Below the pieces are notes generated by a model, which saw nothing but the letters and a program-made list of their open reading frames with translations, had not been told where the DNA came from and ran no database searches. 64,000 nucleotides of DNA from Hyalangium ruber. GTDB taxonomy: Bacteria; Myxococcota; Myxococcia; Myxococcales; Myxococcaceae. The DNA lies in contig NZ_JAXIVS010000001.1 of assembly GCF_034259325.1 (NCBI RefSeq), forward strand, positions 1,054,001 through 1,118,000. Reading direction: 5' to 3'. Numbering within the stretch: the first letter of the stretch is position 1; each line of letters starts with the position of its first letter. Of the stretch, positions 59,913 through 64,000 are shown one piece after another. A program made the translations under genes and the position numbers.

Positions 59913-61223
59913 TCAGGTGAAGAATCGACGCAGCACGGCGATCATCGCCGCCACATCCGAAGCAGCGGCCTGCTCACGAATGGAATGCATGGAAAGCATG
60001 GGGCTGCCCACGTCCACCGTGCGGATACCCAGCTCCGCGGCGGTGATGGGGCCGATGGTGCTGCCACACCCCAGGTCCGTACGCGTGACGAAGTGCTGCG
60101 GCGTCACGTTGGCCTCCCGGCACAGGGACGCGAAGTACGCCCATGTTTCGCCGTCGGTGGCATAGGACTGATTCACGTTGGATTTGATGACAGGGCCGCC
60201 GCCCATGAGCGGCTGGTGCTTCGGCTCGTGGAGCGAGGCGTAGTTGGGGTGGACGGCGTGCGACATGTCCGCCGACACCAGGTACGAGTGGCGGATGGCG
60301 CGGTGGTACGCATCCTTCCGCCCATCGGAGTGGCCCAGCACGAGCCGCTCCAGGCAGTCGCGCAGGAAGCTGCCCGCGGCGCCCTGGGCGCTGCGGCTTC
60401 CCACCTCCTCGTGGTCGTACAGCACGACGCCGCAGGTGGCCTCGCCGGCCCCGCCCATCGCTACCAGCGCGCTCAGGGCCGAGTGGCAGCTGGCGAGGTT
60501 GTCCAGGCGCGGCGCGTGGAGGAACTCGCCGTTCAGGCCCGAGCGCGCCGAGGGCTGGGTGTCGTAGAGGCACAAGTCATAGCCGAGGATATCCCCGACC
60601 TCGGCGCGCACGTTGGCCGAGGCCAGCTCGCGCACCAGCAGCGCGCGCAGATCCGCCGGCCCCGCGCTCTCCAGGCCGAGCACCGGCACCAGGTGCTCCT
60701 GGGCGTTGAGCTTGAGGCCGTCGGTGTTCACGGTGCGGTTGAGGTGAATGGCCAGGTTGGGCACCCGCAGGAGCGGGCGGCGGAAATCCACCAAGTGCGA
60801 CTGGGGGCGGCCCCCGGAGTGCAGCACCACGCGGCCGGCCAGGGACAGGTCCCGGTCCATCCAGGTGCTCAGCAGCACGCCGCCATAAATCTCCACCCCG
60901 AGCTGGTGGTAGCCGTTGCGCGCCACGGCGGCGTTGGGTTTGAGGCGCAGGTTGGGTGAGTCGGTATGGGAGCCCACCAGCCGGAAGCCGGCGCGCTCCA
61001 CCGACGTGGTGCCCAGGTGGAAGGCGGCGATGCTCGTGTCGCCCCGGGTGACGTAGACCTTGTCCCCCGGCTGGAGCGTCCAGGGCTCGCCCTCGTCCAG
61101 CGCGCGGTAGCCGTGCTGGGTGAGGCGTCGGGCGATCTCCCGCACCGCATGGTACGGCGTGGGAGAGGCGTCGATGAAGGCAAGCAGGTCCTTGGCCGTC
61201 GTGTCGATGTCGGTGGGGCTCAT
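59913..61223 (-). CDS. apeB: M18-family zinc aminopeptidase
   Basis: A 436-residue metalloaminopeptidase of family M18 (aspartyl-aminopeptidase/ApeB type), usually a large cytoplasmic complex that removes N-terminal residues. VGSHTDSPNLRLKP carries the first zinc ligand His86 with Asp88; LDNLAS provides the bridging Asp; DHEEVGS gives the catalytic Glu and metal Glu; SADMSHAVHPNY and MLSMHSIREQ complete the site. The length is standard. It stands alone, with 142 bases to the lipoprotein start downstream and 10 bases after the 2OG-oxygenase-like gene stop upstream. Confidence 0.94.
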   Translation of the reverse strand: MSPTDIDTTAKDLLAFIDASPTPYHAVREIARRLTQHGYRALDEGEPWTLQPGDKVYVTRGDTSIAAFHLGTTSVERAGFRLVGSHTDSPNLRLKPNAAVARNGYHQLGVEIYGGVLLSTWMDRDLSLAGRVVLHSGGRPQSHLVDFRRPLLRVPNLAIHLNRTVNTDGLKLNAQEHLVPVLGLESAGPADLRALLVRELASANVRAEVGDILGYDLCLYDTQPSARSGLNGEFLHAPRLDNLASCHSALSALVAMGGAGEATCGVVLYDHEEVGSRSAQGAAGSFLRDCLERLVLGHSDGRKDAYHRAIRHSYLVSADMSHAVHPNYASLHEPKHQPLMGGGPVIKSNVNQSYATDGETWAYFASLCREANVTPQHFVTRTDLGCGSTIGPITAAELGIRTVDVGSPMLSMHSIREQAAASDVAAMIAVLRRFFT

Positions 61224-61233
61224 CGCCCCCAGG

Positions 61234-62016
61234 CTAGCGCCCCTGGGCCCGAGGGCCAGGGGAAACCCGCTCGGGCTTTCGGGGTGCGTCCAGGAATGTA
61301 CCCAGCAGCACCCAGCGTCGCGCGTCCGCCTCCGCGCCGGGGCGGGCCATCAGCGGCGTCGTGTAGTGCCAGAAGGGCAGCCGGTACACGGTCACCCCTC
61401 CCACGGTGTTGACGGGGGTCATCTCCGAAAAGTGGCCCCCCTTGGCGTAGATGAGCCACTGGTGCGCCACCGCCGGCGTGGCCAGGCTCACGTGCATGTC
61501 CACGTAGCCGTCGCGTGCCTCGAGGTCCTCGGGGTGGTGATCATTATGAGGGCCCGAGTAGTCGCCGGGCCCGTAGCACAGCACCTGGATGCCCCACTTG
61601 CGCCGCAGCGTGCGCCCACTCACCGCCGAGGCGAAGGCGGCGAAGCTCTCCGAGCGGAGCATGGCGGTCAGCCCTACCCGCTCGGCCGCGTGCCACGAGC
61701 GCGAACGCCGGCTCTCCAGCAGCGCGGTGCGCACCCGCACCGTCTTGGGCAGCAGCTCCGCGTAGTTCTCCGTCATCCCCAGGATGCTCTCCGGGGGGAT
61801 CGGATCCTCCATGGGCGTGAGCGTCGGGCGCAGCTCCTCCTCTAGAGCGTCCCGGCACGCCACCGCCTTCCGGACATTGATGACGCCCGTCAGCGAGATG
61901 AAGCGCTGGGGAGGCACCCGCAGCAGCGCACCACAGGCCTCGGGGTCTCGTCCTCTGAGAATCCGGAGGCCTTTGGGGGTGAGCAGATCGGCGAATTCGG
62001 TAGGAAAAGCGGGCAT
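61234..62016 (-). CDS. 2OG-Fe(II) oxygenase-like protein
   Basis: A 260-residue protein. CYGPGDYSGPHNDHHPED holds the HxD motif (His157-x-Asp159), FWHYTTPL the distal His217, and DARRWVLLGTF the Arg that would bind 2-oxoglutarate. The strands DMHVSLATP and HQWLIY between them complete a jelly-roll. The N-terminal 100 residues are helical. The ATG at 62016 follows GGAAG by 6 bases. It shares only the fold with the 35163-35801 product. Substrate unknown. It lies 10 bases upstream of the aminopeptidase gene and may be cotranscribed with it. Confidence 0.75.
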   Translation of the reverse strand: MPAFPTEFADLLTPKGLRILRGRDPEACGALLRVPPQRFISLTGVINVRKAVACRDALEEELRPTLTPMEDPIPPESILGMTENYAELLPKTVRVRTALLESRRSRSWHAAERVGLTAMLRSESFAAFASAVSGRTLRRKWGIQVLCYGPGDYSGPHNDHHPEDLEARDGYVDMHVSLATPAVAHQWLIYAKGGHFSEMTPVNTVGGVTVYRLPFWHYTTPLMARPGAEADARRWVLLGTFLDAPRKPERVSPGPRAQGR

Positions 62017-62104
62017 ATGCAACTTCCACCCAGAGTGGCAGATAATGGTGTCAGTGTCTCTCTCTCCCCTTGCCCGGGGAGCCCTTCCTGACAGGAGTTC
62101 CCCC

Positions 62105-62821
62105 ATGGATCCCATCGGCCGCCGACCCTCGACCCTCCGGCCTTCCTCCACTCCTGCGCAGGCGGAGACCCGCCCCACGGCGAACACCCCCCGCACCGCT
62201 CCGGCCAACGCCGTGGGCTACGTGCAGCGCAGCAGCTTCGACGCGCCCGTCACCCAGGCGGCCCCCTCGAAGCCGATTCCCGGCGCCTGGCGCGGCGGAC
62301 CGGACACCCCGGTGGGCAAGGCCATCGCCGGGATGATCGAGCGCATGCGCGCCTCGGATGCCTCGGGCATCCAGATCAAGGGCGACACGATGGAGAGCCT
62401 CTTCACGCGCGCCATCCTCGACAACAAGCACGTGACGAATGAGCAGCTCCTTGAGATCGCGAACGTGAAGCTGGAGCAGCTGGCCACCAGCCCCGAGGAT
62501 CGCGCGAAGGTGTTGAAGAAGGTGCCCAACGCCCGGGAGCTGCCGGTCCACAAGTTCACCGTGGGCATGCTCGCCGCCGCCACGGGCATCGACCCCAAGG
62601 CGCTGTCCGAGGCCTGCCCCGACCTGGGCCTGACGGGCGCGCCGGGCACCCCGCTGCTCTACGCCGCGAAGACCGAGCGGATGCAGCGCTCCACCGCCCT
62701 GCACGACTTCACGGACTACCTGCGCGGCGCCGGCGTCAAGGGCATGAACAAGGCCGTGTGGGGCGTGGAGAACCGCGTCCTCTCGGCGGCCGTCAGCGCC
62801 CTCGGCGGCGGTCGGTACTGA
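62105..62821 (+). CDS. Hypothetical protein, 238 aa
   Basis: The ATG at 62105 follows AGGAG with 6-base spacing. Residues 1-65 are Pro/Ala/Thr/Ser-rich and disordered. The rest is a helical globular domain (VGKAIAGMIERMRASDAS, TMESLFTRAILDNKHVTNEQ, LPVHKFTVGMLAAATGIDP). No signal peptide or membrane helix. I do not recognise the family. A disordered N-terminus with a compact helical end occurs in secreted effectors and in structural proteins alike, so no function is assigned. It is divergent from the 2OG-oxygenase-like gene. Confidence 0.65.
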   Translation: MDPIGRRPSTLRPSSTPAQAETRPTANTPRTAPANAVGYVQRSSFDAPVTQAAPSKPIPGAWRGGPDTPVGKAIAGMIERMRASDASGIQIKGDTMESLFTRAILDNKHVTNEQLLEIANVKLEQLATSPEDRAKVLKKVPNARELPVHKFTVGMLAAATGIDPKALSEACPDLGLTGAPGTPLLYAAKTERMQRSTALHDFTDYLRGAGVKGMNKAVWGVENRVLSAAVSALGGGRY

Positions 62822-62848
62822 GCCTCGGCTCGGACTTGCCGGACGCCC

Positions 62849-63772
62849 TTATCCGCTGGTGAGCCGCTGGCGGGCCACCTCGCGCCGTTTCGCGCGAGCC
62901 TTGCCCGCCACGCCGAGCAGTCCCTTGTCGCGCTCCCAGCGCTCACGGGTGGTCGCATCCGCGCGCGGCCACCATTCGTTGAGCCCGCCTACCAGCCGCT
63001 GGCTCAGGTCCAACGCTCCGCCGAGCGCCACATGCACCGCGGCGGAGGTGGGGTCGGCCAGCGCCAGCCCTCGGAACGTCACCGCCAGCGCGAGCACCTC
63101 GTCCTGCACGGACTCGGGCCAGCCGGAGCGGCGGGCCACCTGCAGCAGCCAGCCGAGGAACGCCGCGTGGACATGGCAGTCCTCCACCGTGCGGAACGGC
63201 TTGAGGTAGCGCGTGTAGCCATCCCCAGGCAGCACCTCGTCCGGGGAGACGTGTACGTCGTCCAGCCGTAACTCCGCGTGGGAGATCTCCGGAATGAACG
63301 GTGGAGGTGGCAACGCGCTGAAGGTGAGGCCCTGGCGGCGCGCGTCGATCATCACCAGCCGGAGCCGGTTGCGGCCCTGCTCATCCTGTCCCTCGGTGGC
63401 GACCACGAAGAGGGTATCGGCCGCCGTGCCCAGGGTGACGAAGGCCTTGTAGCCCGTCAGGCGAAGCGCGCCCTCGCCGCCCATGAGGCGGGTCTGGATG
63501 GCGCTGGGGTGACCGCCTCCCGCCTCGGTGGCGCAGAGGGCCGCGCGATGGTCCGGCGACAGGCGGGGAAAGAGCGAGCGGAGGGCGGCGTGGTAGCCCG
63601 AGGCGAACGCGAAGCCGAGCCGGTCGGCCATGAAGCCTCCCGCGAGCGCCAGGTCCACCGGCGTGGCGAAGCGCGAGGCGAGGCCCTGGTGCTGACGCCA
63701 CCAATCCTCGAGGGAAGCGAGGGGCGCGGGCGTGGGAGGCGTCGTGAGCAGGAAGCGGAGGAGGTCGTCCAC
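62849..63772 (-). CDS. Acyl-CoA dehydrogenase-like protein, short form
   Basis: A 307-residue protein with the layout of acyl-CoA dehydrogenases: an N-terminal helical part, then CATEAGGGHPSAIQTRL and LRLTGYKAFVTLGTAADTLFVVAT, the flavin-domain strands that normally read GxKxxVSxG, followed by LRLDDVHVSPDEVLPGDGY and a helical C-terminal bundle. It is about 70 residues shorter than usual, and the final helices (EWWPRADATTRERWERDK) lack the customary catalytic Glu region, so activity is uncertain. The start is GTG at 63772 without a clear ribosome-binding site. It lies 50 bases after the flavin reductase gene on the same strand. Confidence 0.78.
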   Translation of the reverse strand: MDDLLRFLLTTPPTPAPLASLEDWWRQHQGLASRFATPVDLALAGGFMADRLGFAFASGYHAALRSLFPRLSPDHRAALCATEAGGGHPSAIQTRLMGGEGALRLTGYKAFVTLGTAADTLFVVATEGQDEQGRNRLRLVMIDARRQGLTFSALPPPPFIPEISHAELRLDDVHVSPDEVLPGDGYTRYLKPFRTVEDCHVHAAFLGWLLQVARRSGWPESVQDEVLALAVTFRGLALADPTSAAVHVALGGALDLSQRLVGGLNEWWPRADATTRERWERDKGLLGVAGKARAKRREVARQRLTSG

Positions 63773-63822
63773 AGGGTCACTCTAAGCGCTGGGAAGGCGC
63801 GCGGGAGGCTTTGGATTGGCGT

Positions 63823-64000
63823 TCAGAGCCCGTAGGCCTCCAGCAACCTCAGCCACACCTCGCTCACCGTAGGGAAGGAGGGCACCGCGTGCCAGAGCGT
63901 GTCCAGCGGCACCTCGCCCGCCACGGCGATGGTGGCCGCGTGCAGCAGCTCGCCAATCCCCGGCCCCGTGAATGTCGCTCCGACGATGACCCGGCGGCGT
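63823..64000 (-). CDS. C-terminal end of a pyridine nucleotide-disulfide oxidoreductase-like protein (partial)
   Basis: Only the last 58 codons are inside the window; the gene continues past the right edge. VIVGATFTGPGIGELLHAAT, then VPLDTLWHAVPSFPTVSEVW, is the dimerisation-domain ending of class I flavin reductases (mercuric reductase, lipoamide dehydrogenase relatives), where a His-x4-Glu pair usually contributes to the partner's active site. Here the His and Pro are kept (WHAVPSFPTVSE). Which reductase it is cannot be told from this end. Confidence 0.75.
   Translation of the reverse strand, partial: RRRVIVGATFTGPGIGELLHAATIAVAGEVPLDTLWHAVPSFPTVSEVWLRLLEAYGL

Overview
The window is GC-rich, densely packed bacterial DNA with no gene-free stretch longer than about 300 bases. 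The gene content points to a myxobacterium, probably of the Cystobacterineae (Archangium/Cystobacter/Myxococcus relatives). Clues are a Ser/Thr kinase fused to a PilZ domain, a TIGR02265/DUF2378-like protein, an EF-G of the type shared by delta-proteobacteria and mitochondria, an ADOP-type permease, a tandem UvrA, and many lipoproteins and outer-membrane proteins. This placement is inference from gene families; no rRNA or tRNA gene was seen.

Layout. 1-2321 (minus): a PKD/lipase-like hydrolase and a small unknown protein. 2445-7590: a compact, translationally coupled cluster with a diiron ferritin-like oxygenase, an acyltransferase, a HemN/HemW-like radical SAM enzyme, an SDR, and two paralogues of an unrecognised 200-residue family. 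It looks like an uncharacterised lipid or small-molecule tailoring pathway. 7631-13486: a 1951-residue transglutaminase-like/DUF4011-helicase-Vsr-like/DUF3320 protein, which matches the architecture of a reported antiphage system (Hhe type). 14892-24926: a translation-related block holding EF-G (preceded by a terminator-like hairpin), a DEAD-box helicase and two ABC-F ATPases, interrupted by an ADOP permease.

24952-37766: an outer-membrane barrel protein, small unknown proteins, an arginase-like UPF0489 protein, a kinase-PilZ fusion, OPT and dicarboxylate transporters, SlyD, a 2OG-oxygenase-like protein, OsmC, and a candidate Cys/His papain-fold-like protein. 37771-40461 (minus): an EndoIII-like glycosylase, an NmrA-like protein, a Rof-like protein and an orphan DNA methyltransferase. 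40646-43904: a BamA/TamA-like barrel, a Uma2 nuclease, a TolB-like protein and a STAS-like protein.

43913-46245 (minus) is a YcaO-TfuA pair (thioamide-type backbone modification) with no visible precursor peptide. 47521-49274 is an ECF sigma factor, a zinc-finger anti-sigma and a Spy-like periplasmic protein. 49282-56058 (minus) holds a graspetide-type RiPP locus (65-residue precursor plus MvdC/MvdD-like ATP-grasp ligase) followed closely by a 1766-residue double UvrA. 56268-59770 is a Cys-rich lipoprotein with a TonB-dependent receptor. The right end carries an M18 aminopeptidase, another 2OG-oxygenase-like protein, an unknown protein, an acyl-CoA dehydrogenase-like protein, and the C-terminal end of a flavin disulfide reductase.

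The strongest candidates for under-described biology are the graspetide locus, the precursor-less YcaO-TfuA pair, the radical SAM/diiron/acyltransferase cluster, and the terminator-like hairpin in front of EF-G.
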